Made by a program: the position numbers and the translations under genes
Part shown: positions 35,238 to 46,700 of the stretch, one piece after another
Numbering within the stretch: position 1 is the first letter of the stretch
How the letters are laid out: every line of letters begins with the position of its first letter
The notes under the pieces: model-generated
What the model was told of the DNA's origin: nothing
Database searches by the model: none
What the model saw: only the letters and a program-made list of their open reading frames with translations
Assembly: GCA_022842245.1 (NCBI GenBank)
Contig: JALHPZ010000005.1
Span: forward strand, 28,969 to 92,968
Length of the DNA stretch: 64,000 nt
Reading direction: 5' to 3'
Source: Gemmataceae bacterium
Lineage (GTDB): Bacteria > Planctomycetota > Planctomycetia > Gemmatales > Gemmataceae

Positions 35238-35819
35238 TTATCCTGCGGTTAGCGTGAGGGTGTCGGCGCGGTTCGTCTTGATGTCGAACGCGTTCACCAC
35301 GAACTTTCCGCCGCCCGGTAACGGAATGACGAAAGGGTCGGTCAGGGCGGTTCGGTCCTGCAACGGCCCGTTCGCCAATCCCTCGGCCCGCCTCGCGTCC
35401 ACCACGATCAACAGGGCTGCCGACTTCTTCCACCCGAGCCGTTTCAGTTTTTCGAGATTGGCTTCGATTTTTTTGAGCCATTCGCTGCTGCTGTCGTCGT
35501 GCAGGAGCACGATCTCGGCGAACAACCAGCAGTGGTCGGCACCGTCGTTCGGTCCGCCCACGCGCAGGTCGCCGAGGTTGCGATCCGGGTCGCCGGCTTC
35601 GGTCGCCACGCCCTCGCTGGCGTAGGTCGGCTTGGGCGAGACTTCGCAGAACGGGTAGTGCTCCTGTCGGAACTTGCAGGCGAGGAACGCCTCCCAGTTG
35701 AGCCATTCCTCGAACGAGTCACCGCTCTCGACCAGCAGTTGCAAGTCGGCGGCCTTCGACAGGAGACGGTCGCAGACGGTGCGAAACACGTCGACCGAGA
35801 AAGCGAGCGAATCGGGCAT
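35238..35819 (-). CDS. Hypothetical protein
   Basis: About 193 residues if started at ATG 35819; an upstream ATG at 35858 adds 13 residues. Soluble, without signal peptide or membrane segment. Features seen: an acidic-helical N-terminus (DSLAFSVDVFRTVCDRLLSK), a mixed central part (EEWLNWEAFLACKFRQEHYP; NDGADHCWLFAEIVLLHDDS) and a C-terminal strand pair (SAALLIVVDARRAEGL). I do not recognise a family. The DHCWLFAEIVLL strand with a downstream Lys-rich helix slightly recalls a PD-(D/E)xK nuclease core, but catalytic residues cannot be assigned. It is 98 bp upstream of the SRPBCC gene on the same strand. Confidence 0.5.
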   Translation of the reverse strand: MPDSLAFSVDVFRTVCDRLLSKAADLQLLVESGDSFEEWLNWEAFLACKFRQEHYPFCEVSPKPTYASEGVATEAGDPDRNLGDLRVGGPNDGADHCWLFAEIVLLHDDSSSEWLKKIEANLEKLKRLGWKKSAALLIVVDARRAEGLANGPLQDRTALTDPFVIPLPGGGKFVVNAFDIKTNRADTLTLTAG

Positions 35820-36025
35820 TTCATGATCTCGACTTTGGTGGGCCGTCACTCCATGCAACGGGTGGATCGTTGGGGCTCCGGGTCGTGGCCTTTGGTGGTT
35901 TTCTTATTTTCTCTTGTAGGGGAGGTGACAAAGTACGGTGCGAGTGGATCGCCTCCAACGGAATCGTCACGTCTCCACGACGACCAACCCTTCGAGTTTG
36001 AATATCCTTTGTAGAATGGTCTGGA

Positions 36026-36045
36026 AATCGGTCTGTGGACCGATT
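36026..36045. promoter_or_regulatory. 8-bp palindrome in an AT-rich leader
   Basis: AATCGGTC (36026-36033) and GACCGATT (36038-36045) flank a 4-nt spacer and are followed by an AT-rich stretch (AAATTAGTATT). The dyad lies 62 bp upstream of the cytochrome/DUF1549 gene start (36107). It could be an operator or a small hairpin. The intergenic region (35820-36106) contains no ORF and nothing else convincing. Confidence 0.35.
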
Positions 36046-36106
36046 AAATTAGTATTCTGGATTAATTCACCGCCCGCCGAACCCCCGCCCTTCTGGGGAT
36101 GCCTCG

Positions 36107-38653
36107 ATGATGTTCACGCTGCGATCCTTCGCCGCATTCGCCCTGCTCGCGTTGCCCGTGGCGGCGGCCGATCCGGTGCCGAAGTTCACGGCCGAGCAGG
36201 TCGCCTTCTACGAGAAGGACGTGAAGCCGTTGCTTGTCAAGCATTGCTTCAAATGCCACGGCGAAGGGGATAAGATCAAAGGCGGGCTGAGCCTCGCGAC
36301 TCGCGCCGGCGCGATGGCGGGCGGGGAAACGGGGCCGATCGTCGACTTCAAGGCTCCGGAGAAAAGCCCGCTGGTGTTGGCGATCACGAACGCGAAGCCG
36401 GACGAGATCAAGGTGATGCCGCCGAGCGGCAAGCTCCCCGCCGCCGACATCGCCACGCTGACGAAGTGGGTGAAGGAACAGCTCCCATATTCCACAGCCG
36501 ATCTCGGCACGACCGAACCCGCCGCCCCCGAGAAGAGCATCATCACCGATGCGGCAAAGAAGTATTGGGCCTATCAACCCGTGAAGCGTCCGGCCTTGCC
36601 GGGGGGCGGCCATCCGATCGACGCCTTCATCGACGCGAAGCTCGCGGCGAAGGGCCTCGCACCGAACGGCCCGGCCGAAAAGGTCGCGATCGTCCGCCGG
36701 CTCTATTACGATCTGCTCGGTCTGCCGCCGACGCCGGAGCAGGTCGATGCCTTCGTGAACGACGTTTCGCCGAAGGCGTACGAGAAGCTCGTCGACGCGA
36801 TTCTTGCGTCTCCGCATTACGGTGAGAAGTGGGGCCGGCACTGGTTGGATGTCGTCCGCTTCGCCGAGACCAATGGCTACGAGCGCGACGGACCCAAACC
36901 CTACGCCTGGCGGTTCCGCGACTACGTCATCCGCAGCTTCAACGCCGACAAGCCCTACGATCAGTTCATCCGCGAACAACTCGCCGGCGACGAACTTCCC
37001 GGCGAGTCCGCCGACGCCATCATCGCCACCGGCTACTATCGCCTCGGCATTTGGGACGACGAACCGGCCGACGCCAAGCAATCCCTTTACGACGGCTATG
37101 ACGACATCGTGACGGTCACGGCGCAGGGCTTCCTCGCAATGACAGTGAACTGCGCCCGCTGCCACGACCACAAGAAGGACCCGATCCTGCAGGCCGATTA
37201 CTACCGCCTACTCGCGTTCTTCCGCGACATCCGCCCGTACAGCGACAACCGCGACGTGCGCTCCAGCGCGAACATGACGGACATCACGCCGATCGAAAAG
37301 CGCCGCACCTACGAAGGCGAGCTGAACGAACGCAAGGCGAAGATCGCCGAGCTTGTGAAGGAGATGGTGAAGATCGAGGACGCGGCCATCAAGACGATGC
37401 CGGCGGAGGACCAGCGCGCCGCCGAGGGGATCGACCGCCCGCAGGTGGTGGCGAAACTCGGCAAGTTCTTCACCGAGGCGCAGCGGCGGGAATACGGCCG
37501 ACTGAAGCGAGACAAGGAAGGCCTCGAACGCCGCCCGATGCCGAGCCAGGAGTTCGCCCTGTCGGTGAACAACTGCGACCCGCGCCCTCCGACGGTTTAC
37601 GTGCTCGCACGCGGCAACCCGCACGCGCCCAAGGAGAAGGAACCGTGCGCCCCAGGCTTCCCGACCGTGCTCGGCGTACCCGATCCGACGATCGCCAAAC
37701 CGACGGGGAAGACCAGCGGCCGGCGCACCGTGCTCGCGAACTGGATCGCCTCGAAGGACAACCCGCTGACCGCGCGCGTCATGGTGAATCGCCTTTGGCA
37801 GCACCACTTTGGCCGTGGCATCGTGCCAACTCCTAGCGACTTCGGCCAGCTTGGCGAAACGTCCACGCACCCCGAACTCCTCGACTGGCTCGCGCGCGAG
37901 TTCGTCGAACCGACCACCGGCCAGCCGTGGAGCGTGCCGGGATCGGCCTGGACGTTGAAGCGGATGCACAAGCTCATCCTGCTCTCGAACGCCTACCAAC
38001 GATCGTCCGTCGGCAATGCCAAGAACCTCGCCGCCGATCCCGGCAACTCGCTCTTCTGGCGCTTCAACATGCGCCGGCTCGTCGCCGAGGAAGTGCGCGA
38101 TTCGATCCTCTCTGTCAGCGGAAAGCTCAAGCTCGAACAGTATGGGCCGAGCGTCTACCCGAAGATCCCGCAGGAAGTGCTGGCGGGGCAGTCGGTACCG
38201 GGCCAAGGCTGGCTCAAGACCCGCGGTGGCGGCTACGACCCGAAGGATTCCGATGCCGGCAACCGCCGCAGCGTGTACGCGTTCGTGAAACGCTCGCTCC
38301 ACGTGCCGATCCTGATCAACCACGACCAGGCCGACACCGATTCGAGCTGCCCCGTGCGCTACACGACGACGGTGCCGACGCAGGCGCTGGGCATGCTCAA
38401 CGGCGAGTTCACGAACGAGATGGCGGCCGCGTTCGCGAAGCGGCTGATCGCCGACGTGCCGGGGGACCGATCGAAGCAGGTCGCCCGCGCGATCCGTATG
38501 ACGACGGGCCGCGTGCCGACCGCCGCCGAAATCGCCGCGGACGAGGCGTTCCTTGACAAGCTCGCGGCGGAGGCGAAGCTCGCCCCCGAACCCGCCCTGG
38601 CGCGCTATGCTCTCTTACTGTTGAACGCGAACGAGTTCGTGTACCTCGATTGA
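36107..38653 (+). CDS. Secreted planctomycete cytochrome / DUF1549 / DUF1553 protein
   Basis: 848 residues with signal peptide (MFTLRSFAAFALLALPVAAA). The PSCyt1 haem site is Cys47-x-x-Cys50-His51 (HCFKCHGEG). DUF1549 is seen as PIDAFIDAKLAAKGLAP, LYYDLLGLPPTPEQVDAFV and RHWLDVVRFAETNGYERDG, with a second CxxCH in NCARCHDHKKDP. DUF1553 carries NRLWQHHFGRGIVPTPSDFG, HPELLDWLAREF, LLSNAYQRSSVGN and TVPTQALGMLNGEFTNEMA. It lacks the extra galactose-binding-like module of the 11-kb paralogue, which fits its shorter length. No DUF1501 gene follows; the next feature is a tRNA. Confidence 0.9.
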   Translation: MMFTLRSFAAFALLALPVAAADPVPKFTAEQVAFYEKDVKPLLVKHCFKCHGEGDKIKGGLSLATRAGAMAGGETGPIVDFKAPEKSPLVLAITNAKPDEIKVMPPSGKLPAADIATLTKWVKEQLPYSTADLGTTEPAAPEKSIITDAAKKYWAYQPVKRPALPGGGHPIDAFIDAKLAAKGLAPNGPAEKVAIVRRLYYDLLGLPPTPEQVDAFVNDVSPKAYEKLVDAILASPHYGEKWGRHWLDVVRFAETNGYERDGPKPYAWRFRDYVIRSFNADKPYDQFIREQLAGDELPGESADAIIATGYYRLGIWDDEPADAKQSLYDGYDDIVTVTAQGFLAMTVNCARCHDHKKDPILQADYYRLLAFFRDIRPYSDNRDVRSSANMTDITPIEKRRTYEGELNERKAKIAELVKEMVKIEDAAIKTMPAEDQRAAEGIDRPQVVAKLGKFFTEAQRREYGRLKRDKEGLERRPMPSQEFALSVNNCDPRPPTVYVLARGNPHAPKEKEPCAPGFPTVLGVPDPTIAKPTGKTSGRRTVLANWIASKDNPLTARVMVNRLWQHHFGRGIVPTPSDFGQLGETSTHPELLDWLAREFVEPTTGQPWSVPGSAWTLKRMHKLILLSNAYQRSSVGNAKNLAADPGNSLFWRFNMRRLVAEEVRDSILSVSGKLKLEQYGPSVYPKIPQEVLAGQSVPGQGWLKTRGGGYDPKDSDAGNRRSVYAFVKRSLHVPILINHDQADTDSSCPVRYTTTVPTQALGMLNGEFTNEMAAAFAKRLIADVPGDRSKQVARAIRMTTGRVPTAAEIAADEAFLDKLAAEAKLAPEPALARYALLLLNANEFVYLD

Positions 38654-38699
38654 CCATTCGCTTGTCGGCCGCCGTCCGGCCCATAGAATTGTCGTTTCT

Positions 38700-38772
38700 G
38701 GCGGGGTAGCTCAGTGGTTAGAGCAATCGCTTCATAAGCGATGGGTCGCCGGTTCAAACCCGGCCCCCGCTA
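38700..38772 (+). tRNA. tRNA-Met (anticodon CAU, elongator type)
   Basis: 73 nt. The acceptor stem is GGCGGGG / CCCCGCT (one G-T pair), the D arm GCTC...GAGC, the anticodon stem ATCGC/GCGAT with loop TTCATAA (CAT at 38733-38735), the T arm GCCGG/CCGGC with loop TTCAAAC, and the discriminator base is A. The CCA end is not encoded. The anticodon stem lacks the GGG/CCC pairs of initiator tRNA, so elongator Met is likely; a CAU tRNA-Ile (lysidine-modified) cannot be excluded. Spaced 46 bp after the preceding gene. Confidence 0.95.
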
Positions 38773-38835
38773 CTTGGTTTCGTCCGGTTCCCGCCTATCC
38801 TCTCCCCGTTCGGCACGTTTCCGGGGAGATTTTCC

Positions 38836-40716
38836 ATGATGCTCCGTGTCCTGCCCCTGTTCGTCGCGTTGCTCGGCGCCCAGGCCGTGCGCGCCCAGAC
38901 CATTACCGACCCTCGGCAGCAAAAGGACTTCGTCGTCGCCAACTACACCAAGTACGAGTACCGCATTCCGATGCGGGATGGCGTGAAGCTCTTCACGGCC
39001 GTCTACGTGCCGAAGGACGACGGCAGGAAGTACCCGATCATGCTGAACCGCACGCCGTATAGCGTCGCGCCTTACGGCATCGAGAACTACCGCAACTCGC
39101 TCGGGCCGTCGTTCGCCTACACGCAGGAGAAGTTCATCTTCGTCTATCAGGACGTGCGCGGCCGCTGGATGAGCGAGGGAGAGTTCGTGAACATGCGGCC
39201 GATCAAGCACGACTCGCCGAACGAGACGGACGAATCGACCGACACCTACGACACGATTGAATACCTGCTGAAGACGCTGAAGACCCACAACGGCAAGGTC
39301 GGGCAATCGGGCATCTCGTACCCCGGCCACTACACCTGCGCCGGCATGGTGGACGCACACCCGGCGCTGAAGGCCTGCTCGCCGCAGGCGCCCGTGACCG
39401 ACTGGTTCATCGGGGACGACTTCCACCACAACGGCTGTTTCTTCCTGCCGCACGCCTTCAACTTCATGGCGAACTTCGGCAAGCCGCGCCCGGAGCCGAT
39501 CCGCAAAGAACTGGCGCCCCGCTTCGACCACGACACGCCCGACGGCTACGACTTCTTCCTGAACCTCGGGCCGCTGCCGAACGCGGACAGGAAGCACTTC
39601 AAGGGGCAGGTCGCGTTCTGGAACGAGATGATGGCGCACGAAACGTACGACGAATTCTGGAAGGCGAAGAACATCCGACAGCACCTGAAGAATGTCAAAC
39701 CGGCGGTGATGACCGTCGGCGGCTGGTTCGACGCGGAGAACCTCTTCGGGGCGGTCGAGTGCTACAAGTCGACGGAGAAGGGCAGCCCCGAGAACAAGAA
39801 CAACATGCTCGTGATGGGCCCGTGGGACCACGGCGGCTGGAATCGCGGCGACGGGCAGAGCCTCGGCTATGCCCGCTTCGGCAGCAAGACGGCCGAGTAT
39901 TACCGGCAGAAGATCGAGCTGCCGTTCTTCAAGCATCACCTGAAGGGCGAGGGAGCCTGGTCGCCGCCGGAGGCGTGGGTGTTCGAGAGCGGCACGAACG
40001 AATGGCGTCAGTACGACGCGTGGCCGCCGAAACAGTCGACGGCCGTGACGCTGCTCTTCGACGAGAAGGGAACGTTGAGCGCGAAGGGTGCGAAGGATCC
40101 GCTCACCGGTGCGGACGAGTTCGTCTCCGACCCCGCGAAGCCGGTGCCGTTTATCGAAAAGACCTCCGTGCGCATGGACTACGAGTACATGACGGCCGAC
40201 CAGCGCTTCGCCGCGCGCCGGCCGGACGTGCTGGTGTATCAGACGCCGGTGCTGACGGAGGACCTGACGCTCGCGGGGCCGATCGACGTGGAGCTGCATG
40301 TAACGACGACGGGCACCGATGCCGATTGGGTCGTGAAGGTCGTGGACGTTTTCCCGTCCGACTACCCGGACCCCGATCCGAATCCGACGGGAGTGAAGAT
40401 GGGCGGGTACCAGATGCTGATCCGCGGCGAGCCGTTCCGGGGGAAGTTCCGCAAGTCGTTCGAGAAACCGGAGCCGTTCGAGCCGGGGAAGCCGACGGTG
40501 GTGAAGTTCACGATGCCGGACGTGTGCCACACGTTCCGTCCCGGCCACCGGCTGATGGTGCAGGTGCAGAGCACCTGGTTCCCGCTGGTGGACCGGAACC
40601 CGCAGACGTTCACGGACATCTACAAAGCCGAGGAGAAGGATTTCGTGAAGGCGACGCATGCGGTGCACCGCAGCGGCAGCAAGCCGAGCGGCATCACGGT
40701 GCGGGTGGTGAGATGA
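38836..40716 (+). CDS. Secreted CocE/NonD-type (peptidase S15-like) hydrolase
   Basis: 626 residues with signal peptide (MMLRVLPLFVALLGAQAVRA). The alpha/beta-hydrolase domain opens with YEYRIPMRDGVKLFTAVYVP and has VYQDVRGRWMSEGEF (a hallmark of the X-Pro-dipeptidase/CocE family), the nucleophile elbow VGQSGISYPGHY with Ser in G-x-S-x-S/Y-x-G, and a C-terminal jellyroll-like domain (MDYEYMTADQRF; LTEDLTLAGPIDVELHVTTT). Members cleave dipeptides, cocaine-type esters or other amides; the true substrate is unknown. Secretion suggests a role in degrading external material. It ends at a strong hairpin shared with the convergent giant gene. Confidence 0.85.
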   Translation: MMLRVLPLFVALLGAQAVRAQTITDPRQQKDFVVANYTKYEYRIPMRDGVKLFTAVYVPKDDGRKYPIMLNRTPYSVAPYGIENYRNSLGPSFAYTQEKFIFVYQDVRGRWMSEGEFVNMRPIKHDSPNETDESTDTYDTIEYLLKTLKTHNGKVGQSGISYPGHYTCAGMVDAHPALKACSPQAPVTDWFIGDDFHHNGCFFLPHAFNFMANFGKPRPEPIRKELAPRFDHDTPDGYDFFLNLGPLPNADRKHFKGQVAFWNEMMAHETYDEFWKAKNIRQHLKNVKPAVMTVGGWFDAENLFGAVECYKSTEKGSPENKNNMLVMGPWDHGGWNRGDGQSLGYARFGSKTAEYYRQKIELPFFKHHLKGEGAWSPPEAWVFESGTNEWRQYDAWPPKQSTAVTLLFDEKGTLSAKGAKDPLTGADEFVSDPAKPVPFIEKTSVRMDYEYMTADQRFAARRPDVLVYQTPVLTEDLTLAGPIDVELHVTTTGTDADWVVKVVDVFPSDYPDPDPNPTGVKMGGYQMLIRGEPFRGKFRKSFEKPEPFEPGKPTVVKFTMPDVCHTFRPGHRLMVQVQSTWFPLVDRNPQTFTDIYKAEEKDFVKATHAVHRSGSKPSGITVRVVR

Positions 40717-40720
40717 AAAA

Positions 40721-40749
40721 CCCCCGTTCCGGCTCGGCCGGAACGGGGG
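40721..40749. terminator. Bidirectional intrinsic terminator
   Basis: CCCCCGTTCCGGC (40721-40733) and GCCGGAACGGGGG (40737-40749) form a perfect 13-bp stem with a 3-nt loop, lying between two convergent genes. On the minus strand it is followed by TTTTT (40720-40716), so it is a good terminator for the giant gene. On the plus strand the tract is only CTTG. Confidence 0.82.
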
Positions 40750-40769
40750 CCTTGTAACCCGCTTCCACT

Positions 40770-43700
40770 TTACCCCACGTACGCCCCGCCGACGAATTCG
40801 GGCATGAAGGCGAAGTAGGCGTCGAGGTCGCCGAGGGTGGCGACGTCGATGACGCGAACGCGGGCTGCGCCGCCGGGGCCGGGCGTGACGACGAGTTCGT
40901 CGCGACCGTCGCCGTTGGCGTCGGTGGCCGCCACGCGGACACCGCCACTGAAGGTCGACTCGAAGGCGAAGAAGTTGGCGAGGACCGAATTGTCCTTGCC
41001 GCTGAAGATCTGGGCGCGGGGGCCGCCGGTCACTTCCGCGCCGACGGCGATGTCGGGCGCGTTGTCGCCGTTGAAGTCGCCGACGGCGATGTTGACGCCG
41101 CCGAAGAAGTTCGCCTCGTAGGGGGCGAAGTCGCGGATGATGCTGGCGACGTTGGTGCCGTCGAAGACGCGGACGCGGGTGGGGACGCCGAAGCCGGTGG
41201 TGGCGACGATGTCGGCCTTGCCGTCGCCGTTGAAGTCGCCGGCGGCGACGCGGGTACCGCCGCGCTGGTTGGCGTCGAATGCGAAGAAGTTGTTGAGGAT
41301 GGACCCGTCCTTACCGCTGAAGGTGGTGATGCGCGGCCCGCCGCCGACTTCGGCCCCGACGATCACGTCGCCAAACCCGTCGCCGTTCACGTCGCCGACG
41401 GTCACCCAGGTGCCGCCGCGGAAGGTGTCCTCGAAGGCGAAGAAGTTGCGGATCACCTGGCCGGTGGCGCCGTCGAAGACGACGGTGCGCGGGCCGCCGC
41501 CGATGCCGGTAGTGGTCACGATGTCGTCGATGCCGTCGCCGTTCACATCGCCATGCGCGACGCGGATGCCGCCGACGAAGCTCGATTCATACGGCGTCAG
41601 GCGGAACTTCTCGCCGCCGCTGGCATAGTCGAAGACGCGGACCTGGGGCGAAAGCCCGAGGCCGGACGCGACGACGGTGTAGGCGGAATTCGCGGCCGCG
41701 TTCGACGCGTTGAACAGCGGCGCGAGCTGCACGTCGCCGCGCGTCGGTCCACCCGGCGGGGGGATCGTGCCGGGCACGACCGGCTGGTTGCCGGACGAGC
41801 CGAGGAAGTTCTGCTTCGACGGATCGATCGTCGAGGGGCGCACAAGGCCGAAGTTCAGGTCGCCGCGGATGACGCCCGGAATCGTCGACACGCTCGAGAA
41901 CCGGTTGTTCGTGATCGAGGGCAGGGGGTTCGTCGGGTCGTTGTTCTGCTCGCACCAGTCGAGGAAGGTCGTGGGACCGGCCGGAATATCGCCGCGGCTG
42001 ACGGAATAGACGCCGGGCGGCAGGACCGGGAAGGAATAGTGGCCGGCGACATTCGTGAGGACGGTGAGGCCGCCGGGCACGTCGGCTGCGGTGAGCGGGC
42101 GTTCGAGCGGCGTGCCCGCGAAGGCGGTGCCGGAGATCGTGACCGGCACGCCGGCGACGACCGGTTCGCGGCCGTAGTCGTAGACGCAGTTCAGGATGTC
42201 GTCGACCCAGACGTAGCCGCTGATCATGGTCGGCGCATATTCGCCGAAGTTGTAGAACTGGCCGTCGTCGTCCGCGGCGAGCGTGACCTGGAGGACGTCG
42301 TTGGAGGGCGACGAGCCGCCGAGGGTGCCGGGGGTGTCGAAGGCGTCGAGCAGGCCGGCGGGCTGCGTTTCGCGGATGGTGTACGTACCCGGGGGCAGGT
42401 TTGTGAATTGATAGAAGCCGTTGCCGTCGGTCTTGGTGGTGCCGACGAGCGTGTTGGCATTGTTGAAGATCTGGATGGTGACGCCGCCGATGGGGGTGTC
42501 GCCGGTGGGTGAGGTGCCGCGGACGTACTGCCCGTCGAGGTTCGGATCACGGTAGACGAAGCCGGAGACCTTGGCGGTCGGCGGGGCGACGAGGCCGAAG
42601 TCGCCGTTGAGGTACATGTTGCCGTTGGTATTGCCCTCGATTAGCGGTGCGCCGCCGACGGCGAGAGTGACGGTCGCCTGGATCTCGGCACCGACCTGCT
42701 GGCCGACGTTCTGGTTGCCCGTATTCACCGTCGGATCGACCGTCACCGGCGTCAGCGTGAAGCCCGCCGGCGGCGTGAGGATCGCCGTGTAGGTGCCCGG
42801 CGCGAGGTTCGTGAACAGGTACTTGCCGTCGGCGCCGGTGGTCGCCGTGCCGATCGTGGTGCCGGCGGAATCGACGAGGCGGACCACGGCGCCGGCGACC
42901 ATCTGTTCGCCGGTGTCGAGGTTGCCGTTCTTGTTGGTGTCGATGAAGACCGTGTTGCCGAAGGAGAGCGGCTGGAACAGGCCGAAATCCTGGCGGAGGT
43001 TGTCCACGCCGTCGGGATTTCCGCCCACGAGCGGGGAGATCAGCGTGACGGTGGATTCGATGTTCGCGCCGACGGCGGTGCCGTGGTCGGCGTCATTGGT
43101 GTTGTCCGATAGGCCGGGTTCGAACGGGCCGCTGGCGCTGCCGTTCTTGCCGGTGCTGGTGGCGAAGCCGGCGGGCGGGGCGACGCGCACGGTGTAGGTG
43201 CCGGGGAGCAGGTTCGTGAAGAGGTAGTTTCCGTTGGCGTCGGTGGTGGTGCTGCCGACGACGGTGGCACCCTTCAGGAGCGAGACGGCGACGCCGGCGA
43301 GACCGGCTTCGGCGGCGTCCTTCGTACCGTTGTTGTTCACGTCCACGAAGACGAAGTTGCCAACCGCCTGCGGCCGCCAGAATCCGAAGTCCTGCAGGAG
43401 GTTCGCCTTGCCAGCCTCGTCGGGGTTCGGTGCGATCGACGGATCGGTGAGGGTAACGTTCGAGGTAGCCTTGTTCGGCTGCGCGGGGTCGATGACGCCA
43501 TGGTCGGTGTTGTTGGCAACACCGACGCCGTCGGAGTTGCGATAGCCGGCGGGGGCGACGACCTGCACGGTGTAGCTGCCGGGGGGCAGGTTGTCGAAGC
43601 GGTAGCTGCCGTCGGCGGGGGTGGAGGCGGTGCCGACGGTGTTGCCGAGCGCGTCGAACAGGGTGACGGTCGCGCCGGCGATCGGCGTTTCGCCGGTGTC

Positions 43701-46700
43701 GAAGACGCCGTTGTTGTTGGCGTCCTCGAAGACGAAGTTGCCAAGGGCGAGGGAGATCGGCGAGAACAGGCCGAAGTCCTGCCGCAGGTTGGCGAAGCCG
43801 CCGTTATCCGGGTTGCCGATGGTGCCGGGCGCGGCGATGGTGATGAGTTCGGTCTGGATGAAGGTCGCGGCGGTCGTGCCCTTGTCCTCGCTGTCGGCGG
43901 TCTTGCCGGTGGAGGGTTCGTACGGCCCGCTGGTGGAGTTGCCGGGTCCGTTGCCGGTGCTGCTGGCGAGTCCGGCGGGCGGCGTGATGCGGACGCGGTA
44001 CTGGCCGGGGGCGACGGGGAATTGGTAGAGGCCGTTCTCGTCCGTCGTGGTGCTGGCGATCACGGTACCGGCGGAATCGAGCAGGTCGACCGCGACGCCG
44101 GGGATGCCGGCTTCGCCGCCGATGGGGTCGAAGACGCCGTTGTTGTTGAGATCGGCCCAGACGAGGTTGCCGAGGAGCACGGGGCGATACAGGCCGAAGT
44201 CCTGGGCGAGGTTGGCGGTGCCGCCCTCGTCGGGGTTGCCGCCGGCGGGTTGGAGCGTGAGCGTGGTGACGATGACGTTGCCGGCGGTGGTGCCGTGGTC
44301 CTCGTTGTTGTTGACGATGCCGGTGGCGGGTTCGTACGGTCCGGTGGCCTTGCCGTTCGCGCCGGTGCTGCTGACGTAGCCCTGGCCGGCGGGCGGCGTG
44401 ATGCGCACGGTGTAGTTGCCGGCGATCAGGTTGTCGAAGCGGTACTTGCCGTCGGCGACGGTGGTGGCGCTGCCGATGACGGTGTTCGTCCCGTCGAGCA
44501 GTTCGACGAGCACGTTGCTCACGGGAACGTCGGCGCCGTCGAAGACCCCGTTGTTGTCCACGTCTTCGAAGATGAAGTCGCCGATAGCGAGTGGGCGGAA
44601 GAAGCCGAAATCCTGGCGGAGGTTGGCGTCGTTCGCGTTCACGATCGTGTCGGGGTTGCCCGCGGCGCCCGGATCGCCGAGGACGACCGTGGATTCGACG
44701 AACATGCCGGCGGTCATCTTGGAATTGATGGTGCCGTGGTCGACGTTGTTCGTCGTCGTTTGCGGGGCGGGTTCGAACGGTCCGGCCTTGCTGCCGACGA
44801 GACCCGTGCTGCTGGTGAAGCCGGTCGGCGTCGTGACGCGCACGGTGTACGTGCCGGGGATGAGGTTGTTGAACTGGTAGAGTCCGCCGCCGGCGGTGGT
44901 GATGGAGCCGCCGACGTTCTTGCCGGCACCATCGATGAGCTGGACCGTCACGCCGTCGAGCGGGTTCTCGCCGGCGTCGAACGCGCCGTTGTTGTTCTTG
45001 TCGTCCCAGATGAAGTTGCCCAACGAGAGCGGGCGGTAGAAGCCGAAGTCGACGGTCATGTTCGCGGCGGCGTCGATCGTGCCCTGTGGATTAGCAATAC
45101 CGACGAGGTCGGCTTCGCCGGTGGGCAGGGTGGCGGCGGGTCCGACGACGGTGACGCCGCTGCGGACGAGGTTGCCGCCGATGGTGGTGCCGCTGTCGTC
45201 GCTGTCGGTCGTCGTGGGGGCGGCAATGGCGTTCGGCGCGGGTTCGAAGGGGCCGCCGGCGCTGCCGTTGGTGCCGGAGCTGGAGACCGCGCCGGCGAGC
45301 ACGCCGGTGGCGTCCACGACGACGACGTAGCTGCCGGCCGAGAGATCGCCGGCGCTCGCGGCGCCTAGGAGATCGTCGAAGCGATAGTAGCCGCCGTTCG
45401 CCGTCGACGTGGTTCGCGTGGCGGTCTTGCCGGCGATCAACTGTCCGGCGGCATCGAAGTCGGCGGGGCGGTAGAGCTTCACCGTCGCGCCGTCGATGCC
45501 CGGCGTCGCGCCGTCGGCGGCGTCGATGGTGCCACTGTTGTTCTTGTCCAGCCAGACGCGGTTGCCGAGGCTGAAGGTGCGGACGAGGCCGAAATCCTGG
45601 CGGAGGTTGGCGGCGCCGGCGTCGTCCGGGTTGCCGGCCGCGGCGAGCGTGACCGGATTCGAGCGGATGATGTAGCCGGTGAGGTTGCTGCCGGAGATCG
45701 CCTTGCCGTGGTCTTCGTTGTTGTTGGCGCTGTTGCCGGCGAGGCCGGTTTCGAAGGGGCCGTTGACGAGGTCGGCCCCGCCGCCGCTGCTGCTGCGGAA
45801 GCCGGCCGGGCCGACGATTTCCACGATGTAGTCGTCGGGCAGGAGACCGGTGAAGAGGTACGCGCCGCCGCCGGCCGTGGACTGTGTGGCGACGAGCGTG
45901 GTGGGGGCGGCGGCCTTGTAGAGGTTCACCGTGATGCCGTCGATGCCGGCTTCTGCACCGTTGAACAGGCCGTCGTTGTTCGCGTCTTCCCAGACGAGGT
46001 TGCCGAGGCTGACGCCGTCGACGAAGCCGGCGTCGGCGGTGTGGTCGCTGTTGCCGACGGGGTTCGCGGTGAGGTCGACGATCGAGACGGCGCTGGTGCC
46101 GACGAGGGTGAAATCGGAGTTGCGGAGGTCGCCGTTGCCATCGTTGGTGGCGCCGTCGCCGGTATGCGCGGCGTTCGCGCCGGTGAGGACCAGCCCGGTG
46201 AGGGCGGCCTGCTGTGCGCCCGCGACGTTCGGGATCACGACTTGATACTTCTGGCCGTTTGCGAGGCCGGCGACGTTGTAGATCTCGTTCTTGCTGTTGG
46301 TGCCGGGGCCGTTGTTGAAGTAGTAGCTGCCGTCGTCGCCGGTGACGGCGGTGGCGAGGGTGACGCCCGCGAGGGTTTGCAACTGGACGGTGACACCGAC
46401 GAGGACCGGTTCGCCGGGGTCCTGCACGCCGTCGCGGTCGGTGTCGCGGAACAGGCGGTTGCCGATTTCGATCGGCGGATCGAGGGATTCGATGGCGACG
46501 AGGTCGCCGAGGCCGTTGGCCTTCCCGAAGGTGCCGTTGGGGTCTTGCGGCGTGCCGGCGAGGGCGTCGGTTTCGTAGATCTGGTAGGCTTTCTCGAGCG
46601 TGCCGGTGGCGGCGTTGAACCAGCGGACGCCGCCGGTGCGGAGCTGGCCGTTGATCAGCGGGTCGAAGTGGGTGTTGAGGATGCTGCCGAAGCCGGGGAT